Shown one piece after another: positions 54,586 through 62,956 of a stretch of 64,000 nucleotides of DNA. The notes beneath the pieces are model-generated. The model did no database searches, was not told where the DNA came from, and was given only the letters and a program-made list of their open reading frames with translations. The translations under genes were made by a program, and so were the position numbers. Source of the DNA: Streptomyces sp. NBC_01264 (GTDB taxonomy: Bacteria; Actinomycetota; Actinomycetes; Streptomycetales; Streptomycetaceae); NCBI RefSeq assembly GCF_026340675.1, contig NZ_JAPEOX010000001.1, forward strand, positions 1,860,001 through 1,924,000, read 5' to 3'. How positions within the stretch are numbered: the first letter of the stretch is position 1; each line of letters begins with the position of its first letter.

Positions 54586-55296
54586 TCAGCGCCGACGGGC
54601 GAGGCCCGGAATCGGGGGCTGAACCGGAGCCTGGCGGGGAGCTGTTCGAGAGGTGAGGGGTGCCGGGCGAAGGGGGACATTCGGACCGTCGATCCAGTCC
54701 ATCGCGGCATCAAATGTGGGGAATACGCCCTCGCGGAGGGTGTGAGTGAAGGACTCCATGTCGGCAACCTCGTGCAGGAGCCGGTAGGGGTGGGGATCCT
54801 TTTCGTCGAGGGCGCGCAGTACGACAACGACGACCGGTGCCTGCGCCGAGTCGTCGGTGTCGCTGTGCAGCAGCGCGAAGTGGTCGCCGTCGCCCATCAG
54901 GCGCTCTTGCAGGGCAACTGTCCGCTTGTCAGCGGGTGTGGTGCCCATGCCTTTCGGGAGGCGGATTTCCTCACGCGGGCATCCTCGGGAAATCAGCCAG
55001 GACTGCACCATCACCGCGAGCGGAAGGCTGGCGAACTCGAAGGTGAAGGTCTTGGCCGTCAGGTCGCGGTCGATGTGGAGGGCCAGGAGCTGGGGAAGTC
55101 CGGGGATTCCCCAGGTGACGGATTCATCGAAGATGACGTGGTAGCTGTGGCGGCCGTCGGGCGTGTGATGCTCGGCCAGCCGGCACAGCGTGTGGAGGTT
55201 GGAGTCGATCGCGTCGTAGAAGTCCCTGTCCACGGAGTCGTCGGCGGGCTCGAAGCCGTCGAGGCGCAGGGCAGGGCGGCGGTCAGGATCTGGCAC
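54586..55296 (-). CDS. Hypothetical plasmid-array protein
   Basis: A 236-residue protein. GTG55296 begins 'MPDPDRRPALRLDGFEPADD' after an AGCAGG site. A well-formed mixed fold is visible: 'SYHVIFDESVTWGIPGLPQL', 'FEFASLPLAVMVQSWLISRG' and 'FALLHSDTDDSAQAPVVVVV'. The tail is Pro/Arg-rich, like several other proteins of this array. No family is recognised. It separates paralog 3 from paralog 4. Confidence 0.7.
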   Translation of the reverse strand: MPDPDRRPALRLDGFEPADDSVDRDFYDAIDSNLHTLCRLAEHHTPDGRHSYHVIFDESVTWGIPGLPQLLALHIDRDLTAKTFTFEFASLPLAVMVQSWLISRGCPREEIRLPKGMGTTPADKRTVALQERLMGDGDHFALLHSDTDDSAQAPVVVVVLRALDEKDPHPYRLLHEVADMESFTHTLREGVFPTFDAAMDWIDGPNVPLRPAPLTSRTAPRQAPVQPPIPGLARRR

Positions 55297-55813
55297 GTGC
55301 CTGCTTTCGGCAGTGGCTGGGTCAGGCCAGCGGGGAACGGGAAGGAGTTCGGGGGCCCGGCTGCGGGGGCGGGCGGGTGCCGATGGCGGGGCGCCGGGTG
55401 CCTGCGAGGACTGAGCGGCCAAGGTCGGTGACCGTGACGGGCTGGCCCGCGTGCAGAGAGTGCGAGGGATCGCGGGCGACGAGGCCGGCGTCCTCAAGAC
55501 GCTCGAAGTCGTACTGGGTGATCTTGGTTCCGGCTGCCGTAGCGACGGATAGGCGCCGCGTCATGAGGTTTTCGTGGAGTTTGGCGCCGCGGGCGATGGC
55601 GAGGAGGGCCGCGAAGTCCGGTGGTGAGATGTCGGGGCACAGCGGCCTGGAGGGACGAGGACCGGCCTGTTCCAGCGGTACGAGCAGGGTGAGTACTTCG
55701 CCGAGGAGCTGGTCGCGGGTGGCGACGGCTTCCTTGAGGTGGGCGAGACCGCGATCGATCCGGCCGAGTACAGCGTTGTCGATCTCGAACTGTCCGCTGG
55801 TCAGACATCCCAT

Positions 55814-57288
55814 GCCGTTTCATGTCAAGAGGGATAGAGCTGGGCGTGGTGTGACCAGGCGGTTGCTTCGTCGTAGTGGGTGCGGGTTTTGAGGCATCCG
55901 TGGAGGATGCCGACGAGGCGGTTTCCGACCTGGCGGAGGGCAGGGTTGTAGCCGGCGTCGCGGGCGCGCTGCTTGTCGTAGTAGCGGCGGGCGCCGGGTG
56001 AGGTGTTCAGCGCGGAGAACGCCTGGAGTTGCAGGGCCGAGGCGAGGCGGTTGTTGCGGACGTAGCGGGCCTGGACGGTGTGGCTCTTGCCGGAGGCCCG
56101 GGTGATAGGGCTGGTCCCGGCGTAGTTCTTGCGGGCCTTCGCGTTGTCGTAGCGGGTGGGGTCGTCCCCGAACTCGGCGAGCACCCGGGCGCCGGTGATC
56201 TCCGCGATGCCGGGCATCGAGAGGTAGATCTCAGCGTCCGGGTGCTCAAGAAAATGTGCCTTCACCTGCCTTTCGAGCTCGGCTATCTGCTCGTTCAGAC
56301 TGATCAGCAGGCGCGCGTGGGCTGTCGCGGCGGCCGCGTAGGCGGCGGTCACCGGTTCGGGCAGACCGAGGTGTTCTTCTCGCAGCGCGGTCTGGATCGT
56401 GGCGGCTTTCTGGGGCCGGTTGTGCCGGCGGTGGCGGGTCAGGACCGCGGTGATCTGGGGGCGCGTCAGCTTCGCCGCGGTGGCGGGCGTGGGCGCCTTG
56501 ATCAGCAGCTCCAGTGCGTCCGTGCTGGTCAGCGCCAAGTCGGCGTAGGCGTCCAGGGCCGCGGGGAAGTACTCGCGCAGCGTATTGCGCAGCCGCTGGA
56601 AGGTGCGGGTGCGTTCCCAGATCAGTGTCTGGTGGGCACGGGCGACGACCTTCACGGCCTGGGCCTGCTCGCTGTCTCCAGCGACGGGCCGCAACTGGTC
56701 ACGGTCGATACGGACCATGTCTGCCAGCGCGTGCGCATCGCCTTTATCGCTCTTGGCGCCGGAGGTTCCGTAGCGTTCCTTGAACCGGTTGACCTGCCTC
56801 GGGTTGATCGCGAACACCTGGTAGCCGGAGGCGATCAGGGCCTGCACCCACGGGCCGCGATCGGTCTCGATCCCCACCACCACCTCGGCGGAGTCCACAT
56901 CCGCGCCACCGTACTTCGCGATGAGCGCGTGCAGTTTCGCGATGCCCTCCACCCCCTCGGGCAGGGTCGCGACGGCCAGCTTGCGGCCCGTCCCGTCCTG
57001 GACCTCGACATCGTGATGGTCTTCGGCCCAGTCGTCACCGATCAGCAGCAACAGTTCTCTCCCGCTCGTATCCGTTCGTTCAGTTGCACAGCAGCCTGCG
57101 GAAGGCACGGCACGCGGCCTAATGGATCCAGTGCTCACGCCCGTGGGCGGGCACGCCATCCCATCAGCGGTCATGGCCTCCCGGCCGACCAGCAGGGGCA
57201 CGGTCTGACCACAGAACTCGAACGGCTCCGGCATCGGAAGTGCTCACCTGCTGGCGGCTACAACATCAAGTCTCTACGACCCGATACG
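55814..57288 (-). mobile_element. IS110-family insertion sequence, complete
   Basis: About 1475 bases flanked by the 6-bp direct copies TCCCAT (55808-55813 and 57289-57294). It carries one transposase gene and, as usual for IS110, has no clear terminal inverted repeats. Its insertion splits paralog 4. Confidence 0.8.
55825..57051 (-). CDS. IS110-family transposase (DEDD)
   Basis: A 408-residue transposase. TTG57051 was chosen over more upstream in-frame starts because family members begin here ('LLLIGDDWAEDHHDVEVQDG') and GGGAGAG precedes it. The N-terminal DEDD domain continues with 'VVVGIETDRGPWVQALIASG' and 'GAKSDKGDAHALADMVRIDR'. The C-terminal Tnp_IS1111-like domain has 'LSMPGIAEITGARVLAEFGD' and 'ARKNYAGTSPITRASGKSHT'. 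It looks intact. Confidence 0.9.
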   Translation of the reverse strand: MLLIGDDWAEDHHDVEVQDGTGRKLAVATLPEGVEGIAKLHALIAKYGGADVDSAEVVVGIETDRGPWVQALIASGYQVFAINPRQVNRFKERYGTSGAKSDKGDAHALADMVRIDRDQLRPVAGDSEQAQAVKVVARAHQTLIWERTRTFQRLRNTLREYFPAALDAYADLALTSTDALELLIKAPTPATAAKLTRPQITAVLTRHRRHNRPQKAATIQTALREEHLGLPEPVTAAYAAAATAHARLLISLNEQIAELERQVKAHFLEHPDAEIYLSMPGIAEITGARVLAEFGDDPTRYDNAKARKNYAGTSPITRASGKSHTVQARYVRNNRLASALQLQAFSALNTSPGARRYYDKQRARDAGYNPALRQVGNRLVGILHGCLKTRTHYDEATAWSHHAQLYPS

Positions 57289-57454
57289 TCCCATTAGGCG
57301 CTGGAGCAGGGTGCGGTTGAAGGTCAGGGTGGCCTGCGCTTTCGCCAGTGCACGGTGTGCGTGGACGAGACGGGCAACGGGCTCGGTCAGCAGGTTGCTG
57401 TCATCGAGGCGCCAGAGGGCCTCGACGGAGTTCCCAGTGACGGCTTCGATCCGG

Positions 57455-58021
57455 TCATCGATCCCGGTCGGGTCCTTGTGGATGGGCATAAAGGTCCTGT
57501 CGGACGAGCTGGAGAGGGGCCGGCAGAGCAAGGAGCGCGAGCGGGAGCCGTACTTCCAGATGGGCGCCGTCGGGCCGCTCGACGGTGGGGCCGAGTCGCC
57601 GCAGGAGGGCCAGCATCGGGTGGTTGGACCGCTCGACGTACGCGTGCAGGGTGCGGGCTCCCGCGGTCCGAGCGTGGTCTGCGGCCGTGTGGATCAGCCG
57701 GGTCCCGATGCCGCGGCGGTGGTGCGGGTCGGCGACCTGAATGCCGAGGTCAACGGTGCCGGGTTCGTTGCGGACCGGGCCGATGGACACGAGTCCGATG
57801 GCGGCGCCGGCTTCGGTTGCCGCCCAGCACTGCGAGAGGGTCAACAACCGCTCCCAGTCGCGCTGTCGAATCTGGGTGTGACCCCATCGGCGGTGCAGCG
57901 AGTTCTCGGCGCACCCGCGGTGGAAGGCATCCATCAGGGGCCAGTCGGCTGCTCCGGTCCGGCGGATCTGGGTCGGCCCGGTGTGCTGGGTACTCAGGGT
58001 GTGGCTCGCCCCTGCGCGCAC
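57455..58021 (-). CDS. GNAT-family N-acetyltransferase
   Basis: A 188-residue protein with the acetyl-CoA motif 'LGIQVADPHHRRGIGTRLIH' (motif A, R-x2-G-x-G type, about residues 92-111) and 'ARTAGARTLHAYVERSNHPM'. GNAT enzymes acetylate small molecules or proteins; the substrate is unknown. GTG58021 is the reported start, but starts nearer 'TQIRRTGAADWPLMDAF' are possible. Its 3' end overlaps the start of paralog 4 by 35 bases, so the two are coupled. Confidence 0.82.
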   Translation of the reverse strand: MRAGASHTLSTQHTGPTQIRRTGAADWPLMDAFHRGCAENSLHRRWGHTQIRQRDWERLLTLSQCWAATEAGAAIGLVSIGPVRNEPGTVDLGIQVADPHHRRGIGTRLIHTAADHARTAGARTLHAYVERSNHPMLALLRRLGPTVERPDGAHLEVRLPLALLALPAPLQLVRQDLYAHPQGPDRDR

Positions 58022-58212
58022 GCGGGGGCCTCCACCTCGCAGGTGCAGCAGCAGGTGGCGCGGGCGCGTAGGGCCTGCACAAGCACAGCGAGGAGGGAGC
58101 AGGCGCAGGTGTCGCTGGCGGTGTCCGCAATGACGGCGTCGTCAGCCGACCGCGGGCAAGACGTCGTGGGGGTACAGGGGGCTGCGACCGGACATGCTCG
58201 GCTGCTCAAGGG
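57994..58212 (-). CDS. Possible small Cys-rich protein
   Basis: A frame of 72 codons from TTG58212 encodes 'SSRACPVAAPCTPTTSCPRS', 'IADTASDTCACSLLAVLVQA' and 'LRARATCCCTCEVEAPACAQ'. It fills the gap between the RelE-like gene and the GNAT gene on the same strand and contains eleven cysteines, including CACS and CCCTC. GAGAGG stands upstream of the TTG. It may be a small metal-binding protein, but the start is uncertain and the frame is also a GC-rich shadow candidate. Confidence 0.35.
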   Translation of the reverse strand, partial: PLSSRACPVAAPCTPTTSCPRSADDAVIADTASDTCACSLLAVLVQALRARATCCCTCEVEAPACAQGRATP

Positions 58213-58682
58213 GTTGCGCCTCTCGGATGGTGGGAGACGGGAGACGGGGTGGCGGGCCGCCCGAGGGGCAGGCCGACCGTGATCGGCTTGGGGTGCGCGG
58301 TGGTCTGCGGGGATCTCGCCCGGGCCGCGTGGGCGAGCGCGCTCAGGGGCCGGTGCGCGATGCCCAGGCGTTCTGCGACGACCTTGTAGATCTCGTTCTG
58401 GGCACGTGGCCTGAGCGCGACGACGAAGACCTCGCGCCGGTGCTCCGACCCTTCCGGCGCGGGGCGCAGTCCGTAGACCATGCGCCATCGGGCGGAGTCG
58501 ATGTAGACCTTCCGGAACCCAGCCAGGGTTCCGGTCAGTTCCCGGCCGTGGCGCTGGCCGGTGACCGCGTCCTGGAGGCGGGAGAGCGCCACATCCCGGA
58601 CGTCGGCGGGCGCGGCAAGCAGGTCGTTCAAGGCCCGAGGGTCAAGAGACAGGCTGTACACGGGCTCGGCGGGGCCGTTCAC
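58206..58682 (-). CDS. RelE/ParE-like toxin-fold protein with long tail
   Basis: A 158-residue protein. The first 100 residues carry a RelE-type fold: 'SLDPRALNDLLAAPADVRDV', 'GRELTGTLAGFRKVYIDSAR' and 'WRMVYGLRPAPEGSEHRREV'. An Arg/His/Pro-rich tail follows. GTG58682 overlaps the DUF4913 stop (GTGA). Normal RelE toxins have a small antitoxin gene immediately upstream; here the overlapping partner is a 205-residue DUF4913 protein instead. It may be a domesticated RelE or a toxin with a new partner. Inferred from fold. Confidence 0.72.
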   Translation of the reverse strand: MNGPAEPVYSLSLDPRALNDLLAAPADVRDVALSRLQDAVTGQRHGRELTGTLAGFRKVYIDSARWRMVYGLRPAPEGSEHRREVFVVALRPRAQNEIYKVVAERLGIAHRPLSALAHAARARSPQTTAHPKPITVGLPLGRPATPSPVSHHPRGATP

Positions 58683-59296
58683 GACACCCCTTGAGGCCCG
58701 TTCGCCTCCGCGGCCGGCGTGGGAGCCTTCGGCCCCGGCAGCAATCGGTGGGAGGGTCGGCTCGGATCGGTCATGCACGCCGAGAGGGGCCCGCCCGGGG
58801 CGCGCACCGCGGCCATGGTGTGGGTGAGGAAGTCGCGGTGCCAGACGGCCGGACCGGACAGACCTGCCTCGGGTTCCATGTGCTGCTGGTAGGCCATCCA
58901 CAGGGCGTGGAGCCAGCCCACGACGTCAAGATGCTCCTGCCACTGCTGGCACCAGGGCGCCGACGTGGTGACCTCCGCGCCGTAGACGTCGAGGAGAACG
59001 TCCTGGACCCAGTCGGTGAGGGCGTCGAGCTCGGCCTCGTACTCCTCGCCGTCGAGGGCGAGGATGAAGCGCGGCTCGGGCGGTGGTTCCGGCATCGAGC
59101 GCGAGCCCGGCATCGGCATGCCGGCGAACGGGGACATCCCCGGGAGCGGTTCGGCGGAGAGCGTGTCCAGAAGGCGGGCCTGCTCGGCCGACTGGTCCAT
59201 CAGCCGGCGCACCGAGGCCTCCAGGTTGTCCAGCTCTGTGTCCGGCAGCCTGATCGGCTCCAACCGCCTCTGATCAGGATCGGTGGATTCAGACAT
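58679..59296 (-). CDS. DUF4913-family protein
   Basis: A 205-residue protein. The DUF4913 core is 'ALTDWVQDVLLDVYGAEVTT' with 'APWCQQWQEHLDVVGWLHAL' and 'WHRDFLTHTMAAVRAPGGPL'. The family is known from actinobacterial plasmids and integrative elements and has no known function. An N-terminal coiled coil 'ELDNLEASVRRLMDQSAEQA' precedes it. ATG59296 has AAGGAGG five bases upstream, one of the strongest sites in the array. It is coupled to the RelE-like gene. Confidence 0.8.
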   Translation of the reverse strand: MSESTDPDQRRLEPIRLPDTELDNLEASVRRLMDQSAEQARLLDTLSAEPLPGMSPFAGMPMPGSRSMPEPPPEPRFILALDGEEYEAELDALTDWVQDVLLDVYGAEVTTSAPWCQQWQEHLDVVGWLHALWMAYQQHMEPEAGLSGPAVWHRDFLTHTMAAVRAPGGPLSACMTDPSRPSHRLLPGPKAPTPAAEANGPQGVS

Positions 59297-59432
59297 GGAG
59301 GTCCTCCTTGACGCCGCACAAGGCGGGAAATGGGCTGCCACTTCCAGCAGCATGGGAATCCGCTGATTCCGAATTCACGAACCAGCTGCTATGTCCGACC
59401 GGGGCAGGGGAACCCCCTGCCCCGGAAGCCGG

Positions 59433-60242
59433 TCATGCGGCGAGGATGAAGTCCTCGCGGGTGAGGGTCTGGTTGAGGGTTTCGGTAAGCCGGTCGGCCG
59501 CTATGCGGCTGTACTCGGCGGTCTTCTCCACACCGATAAAGCTGCGGCCCTCCAGCAGGGCCGCGACTCCGGTGGAGCCGCTGCCAGCGCAGAAGTCGAG
59601 GACGGTGCCCTGCTCCGGGCAGATCTTCACGAGCTCCCGCATGACGGAGACCGGCTTCTGCGTGATGTGCTGACGCTCCTTGCCCGAGGGCTGCGAGGCG
59701 CTGTAGAGACCAGGCAGGTAGACCTCGTTCTGGGAGCCGTCCAGAGCGCCCTTGCTGCCCCAGATGACGAACTCTAGGTTCTGGGTGAAACGGCCCTTCT
59801 GCGGCCTGGCCTGCGGCTTGTGCCAGCCCAGGACGCCGCGCCACAGCCAGCCAGCGGCCTGCAGGGCGTCGGTCGTGGTCGGCAGCTGCCGCCAGTCGCT
59901 GAACAGGAGCGCGGTGCCGCCCGGCTTCGTCAGCCGGTGCGCCTCGGTCATGATCTGCGTCAGCCAGAACGAATAGGACCGCTGGTCCATGTTCTCGCCG
60001 GTGAAGTCCGGCAGAGCGTGCTTGGCGTCGTTGGAGGTGTACTTCTGCCGCGCCGTACGGGACGTGCGCTCCTTCGCCGTCCGGCCGCCGCTGTTGTACG
60101 GCGGGTCGGTGATGACGGAGTCGACACAGGCATCGGGCAGGGTGGCGAGCACGCTGAGCGCATCGCCCTGGTGAAGGGAAAAGGGCAAGGGTGTACCGCG
60201 ATTCTGATTGATGAAGGGGAAACCCCCAGCGCGACGGCGCAT
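59433..60242 (-). CDS. DNA methyltransferase (DNA N4-cytosine or N6-adenine, beta class)
   Basis: A 269-residue enzyme. The catalytic motif IV DPPY lies at 'DSVITDPPYNSGGRTAKERT' (about residues 41-60), before the AdoMet-binding motif I 'GTVLDFCAGSGSTGVAALLE' (about 215-234). This beta-class order matches N4/N6 amino-methyltransferases. No restriction endonuclease gene lies beside it, so it is probably an orphan that protects the element or sets its epigenetic state. ATG60242 was chosen as the first in-frame start; 'FSLHQGDALSVLATL' begins the domain. Confidence 0.88.
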   Translation of the reverse strand: MRRRAGGFPFINQNRGTPLPFSLHQGDALSVLATLPDACVDSVITDPPYNSGGRTAKERTSRTARQKYTSNDAKHALPDFTGENMDQRSYSFWLTQIMTEAHRLTKPGGTALLFSDWRQLPTTTDALQAAGWLWRGVLGWHKPQARPQKGRFTQNLEFVIWGSKGALDGSQNEVYLPGLYSASQPSGKERQHITQKPVSVMRELVKICPEQGTVLDFCAGSGSTGVAALLEGRSFIGVEKTAEYSRIAADRLTETLNQTLTREDFILAA

Positions 60243-60660
60243 CCCCGGACGTCATGAAGGGCGACGTCCGGCGGGTGCGGTGGCGGGGATATCGAAAAGG
60301 CTAGGGCACGATCCGGGAATGACGACGGCCGCTCACGGCTGTTTCGGGAAGTCCGGATCGGCACTTAGTGTTTTGGATGTCCCGACCGGCACAGCCCGGT
60401 TGGACATCCCTTCTCCCCGACTTCCGTGCCGGAGGCATGCCTTGATCCGAATCACCTAGACGTGCGCCGGCCCCGGACGAGCGGCAACTCGACCGGACAT
60501 GCCGGCCTCCCTGATCACCTACCGCCGGCCGTAGCGTCTTTCCGCTCCTCAACGCGCCACGGCCTGGCCCTCATCCAAGGAACCTTCCCATGGCACATCC
60601 ATGCCCTGAGGCAGCTGATGCCTCCGTCGACCAGCCTGTCCCCGCGCTGAGGCGGCCCGA
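60243..60660. other. Divergent control region between methyltransferase and transfer genes
   Basis: About 420 bases with a divergent pair of promoters. It contains short inverted tracts but no supported gene or RNA. Confidence 0.5.
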
Positions 60661-61785
60661 TTGAGAGCGCTGGCCGCCGCGATAGGCCTCGTCTGCCTGT
60701 CCCCGCTCCTCCTCGCAGCCACCGCAGCCGTAGCGGCGGCGGGCTCCGCCGGACGCTCGACCACGTGCAACACGGGGTTCGGTACCGATGCGGCGGCCGT
60801 GGCCAAGGCCGTCGAGGCGATCCTCGGCAGCAACGGCTCTTCCAGCCAGGACGTACGCGTCGAGGGCCTGGAGCTGCCCGCCGAACAGATCCCCCACGCG
60901 AAGACCATCGTCGCCACAGGCATCTCCCTACACGTCCCCGAGCGCGGCCAGGTCGTGGCGCTCGCCACCGCGATCCAGGAATCCCGCCTGCGGAATCTGG
61001 ACTACGGCGACCGCGACAGCCTGGGCTTGTTCCAGCAGCGTCCCAGCCAGGGGTGGGGAACGCCTGCGCAGATCCGCGACCCCGTCTACGCGAGCACCGA
61101 GTTCTACAACGCGCTCCTCAAGGTGCCCGGTTGGGAGAGCCTGACCGTCACCCAGGCCGCACAGAAGGTCCAGCTCAGCGGATTCCCCAACGCGTACGCC
61201 CAGTGGGAGCCGCTCGCCCGGGCCCTGCAGCAGGCCATCGTCAAGGTCCTGCCCGGCGGCGGAAACCCGGCCCCCGGGGGACAGCCCCCGGCTGCCGGCG
61301 GATGCACCGGCGGCGGGGACTTCGGGCCGATCCCCGAGGGCACGGTGCCCGAGGGGTACGAGATCCCCAAGGACGCACCCGCGAAGGTCCAGAGCGCGAT
61401 CCGCTGGTCCATGGGCCAGCTCGGCACGATGTACCAGTGGGGCGGCACCTGCCTCGCCTCCCACGGCCCGGACCCGATGGGCCGATGTGACTGCTCCAGC
61501 CTGACCCAGCAGTCCTACAACGCGGCCGGCATCACCCTCACCCGCACCACGTACACCCAGGTCAACGAAGGTTCCAGCATGCCGGTGTCCGGCATCAAGC
61601 CGGGCGACCTGCTGTTCACCCGCCCCGGCCCCAACGGACCCGAGCACGTGGCCATGGCCATCGGCTCCGCGAAGGGCACGGTCCTCGCGATCGAGGCCCC
61701 GCGGACTGGAAAACCGGTCCGGATCGTGACCCAAGCCAGTCTCGGCGACATCATCGCCGTCCGGCGGATGGTCCCCGTTCCCTGA
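60661..61785 (+). CDS. Conjugation-type peptidoglycan hydrolase (lytic transglycosylase-like plus NlpC/P60)
   Basis: A 374-residue exported protein starting at TTG60661. A signal/anchor segment 'LAAAIGLVCLSPLLLAATAA' is followed by a transglycosylase-like domain ('GQVVALATAIQESRLRNLDY' with the catalytic glutamate, 'SLGLFQQRPSQGWGT', about residues 95-130) and an NlpC/P60 peptidase ('GRCDCSSLTQQSYNAAGITL' with Cys near 279, 'PEHVAMAIGSAKG' with His near 322). The pair opens the wall for a transfer apparatus. It heads the rightward conjugation operon. Confidence 0.87.
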   Translation: MRALAAAIGLVCLSPLLLAATAAVAAAGSAGRSTTCNTGFGTDAAAVAKAVEAILGSNGSSSQDVRVEGLELPAEQIPHAKTIVATGISLHVPERGQVVALATAIQESRLRNLDYGDRDSLGLFQQRPSQGWGTPAQIRDPVYASTEFYNALLKVPGWESLTVTQAAQKVQLSGFPNAYAQWEPLARALQQAIVKVLPGGGNPAPGGQPPAAGGCTGGGDFGPIPEGTVPEGYEIPKDAPAKVQSAIRWSMGQLGTMYQWGGTCLASHGPDPMGRCDCSSLTQQSYNAAGITLTRTTYTQVNEGSSMPVSGIKPGDLLFTRPGPNGPEHVAMAIGSAKGTVLAIEAPRTGKPVRIVTQASLGDIIAVRRMVPVP

Positions 61786-61922
61786 CCGCCTGACGGCCGT
61801 CCTTTCCTATCCGGCTTCCTCACCGGATCTCCCAGCGACCGGGCGCTGCCCTCGCTTCCCCCTCAGAACACGCCACCGCACGAGGCCGAACTGCCAGTGC
61901 GTGCAAGGAGTTCAGCACAGCC

Positions 61923-62231
61923 ATGCCCACGATCGACCGCATCATCTACCTCGCGTACGACCCGGGCGTCACCCCTAAGGACGGCGGCCTGCCGGGCCTG
62001 TCGGTCCTCAAGGATGTCGTCAACTCCATCAACCTCTACGGGATCATCGCCGTCGTCGGTGCCCTCTCGGTCAGCCTCGCCGTCTGGGCCTGGGGCCACT
62101 TCACCGGCGGCCACAACAGCGAGGCAAACGGGAAGAAGGGCGCCCTGGTGTCTGCGGGCGCGGCCCTCGGTCTCGGTGCCGCCAACGGCGCCGTCGCCTT
62201 CTTCACCACGCTCGGCTCCCAGGTCAAGTAG
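61923..62231 (+). CDS. DUF6112-type small membrane protein (pilin-like candidate)
   Basis: A 102-residue protein with two hydrophobic segments ('YGIIAVVGALSVSLAVWAWG', 'GAALGLGAANGAVAFFTTLG') and a polar loop between ('GGHNSEANGKKGALVSA'). This matches DUF6112, found before TrbL-like genes in actinobacterial conjugation clusters, and the topology resembles VirB2-type pilins. AAGGAG lies ahead of ATG61923. Its stop shares a base with the next start (TAGTG), so they are coupled. Confidence 0.75.
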   Translation: MPTIDRIIYLAYDPGVTPKDGGLPGLSVLKDVVNSINLYGIIAVVGALSVSLAVWAWGHFTGGHNSEANGKKGALVSAGAALGLGAANGAVAFFTTLGSQVK

Positions 62232-62923
62232 TGGCGAAACGATCACGCAAGCGCGCTCGCCCCCGCATGTACAGCCACGCAGGCCACTGGCCGGCCAACA
62301 AGCGCATCACCTTCCTCGCCATCGGCCTGGCCGTCCTCCTCGCCTTCGCCGGGCTCGCCGCATGGTGGACCGGGCGCTCCGAAACCGACCGGCCCACATC
62401 CCTCAGCCCTTCCGGCGCACCGCCGACCACGGCCCCGGCGCAGTCTCCGGCCGGCGGTACCGGCACGGTGGCCCCGCCGGCGAAGATCTCCGACCCGCTC
62501 GCGTACGGGAAGGCAGCGGCGCAGGTGCTGTGGACGTACGACACCCGCACCACGAGTCACACCCAGCACCTCGCCGGTCTTCGCGGCTGGGTCACCCAGG
62601 AGACGAAGTACGCGGACTGGCCTGGAATCCAGGCCCAGATCCCCGACCCGGTCCTGTGGACCCGGATGCACGACAACGCCCAGCACGCCGAGGCCAACAT
62701 CAGCGAGTCCCGGTTCCCCAGCAGCTTCAAGCAGGCGCTGGCCGAGGATCCCGCCGCGCTGACCACCGCGTACATCTACTTCGTCACCGTCACCGGCAAG
62801 CAGCAGATCAGCTGGAACGGCGGCGGCGCCGGGGCCGAGGACCGCTCGGTCACCCTCGCCGTGCAGTGCCGCGCAGGAGCCGACTGCTCCCTCGTCGCGA
62901 TCTCGCCCCGAGTCCTGCCGTGA
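62231..62923 (+). CDS. VirB8-like/TcpC-like conjugation protein
   Basis: A 230-residue bitopic membrane protein: basic N-terminus 'AKRSRKRARPRMYSHAGHWP', one hydrophobic helix ('ITFLAIGLAVLLAFAGLAAW', about residues 26-45), a Pro/Ser linker and a periplasm-like domain ('AAAQVLWTYDTRTTSHTQHL', 'VTVTGKQQISWNGGGAGAED'). This is the plan of VirB8/TcpC proteins that assemble type IV secretion channels. GTG62231 overlaps the previous stop. Confidence 0.72.
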   Translation: MAKRSRKRARPRMYSHAGHWPANKRITFLAIGLAVLLAFAGLAAWWTGRSETDRPTSLSPSGAPPTTAPAQSPAGGTGTVAPPAKISDPLAYGKAAAQVLWTYDTRTTSHTQHLAGLRGWVTQETKYADWPGIQAQIPDPVLWTRMHDNAQHAEANISESRFPSSFKQALAEDPAALTTAYIYFVTVTGKQQISWNGGGAGAEDRSVTLAVQCRAGADCSLVAISPRVLP

Positions 62924-62956
62924 TCCGCCCCGCTCCCTGAAAGGAGGCATCCCCTA

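Larger units (their letters stand above)
55322..57489 (-). pseudogene. Helical paralog 4 with a winged-helix tail, split by IS110
   Basis: The 5' part starts at ATG57489 ('MPIHKDPTGIDDRIEAVTGN', 'SVEALWRLDDSNLLTEPVAR') and runs to 'TLLQRLMG' at 57289. The 3' part resumes at 55813 with 'CLTSGQFEIDNAVLGRIDRG' and 'LAHLKEAVATRDQLLGEVLT'. Removing 1481 bases between the two TCCCAT copies joins them in frame, and the joined protein aligns with paralogs 1-3 across the junction. A C-terminal winged-helix-like domain follows ('TKITQYDFERLEDAGLVARD'). The restored protein has about 228 residues; now it is in two pieces. Confidence 0.72.
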
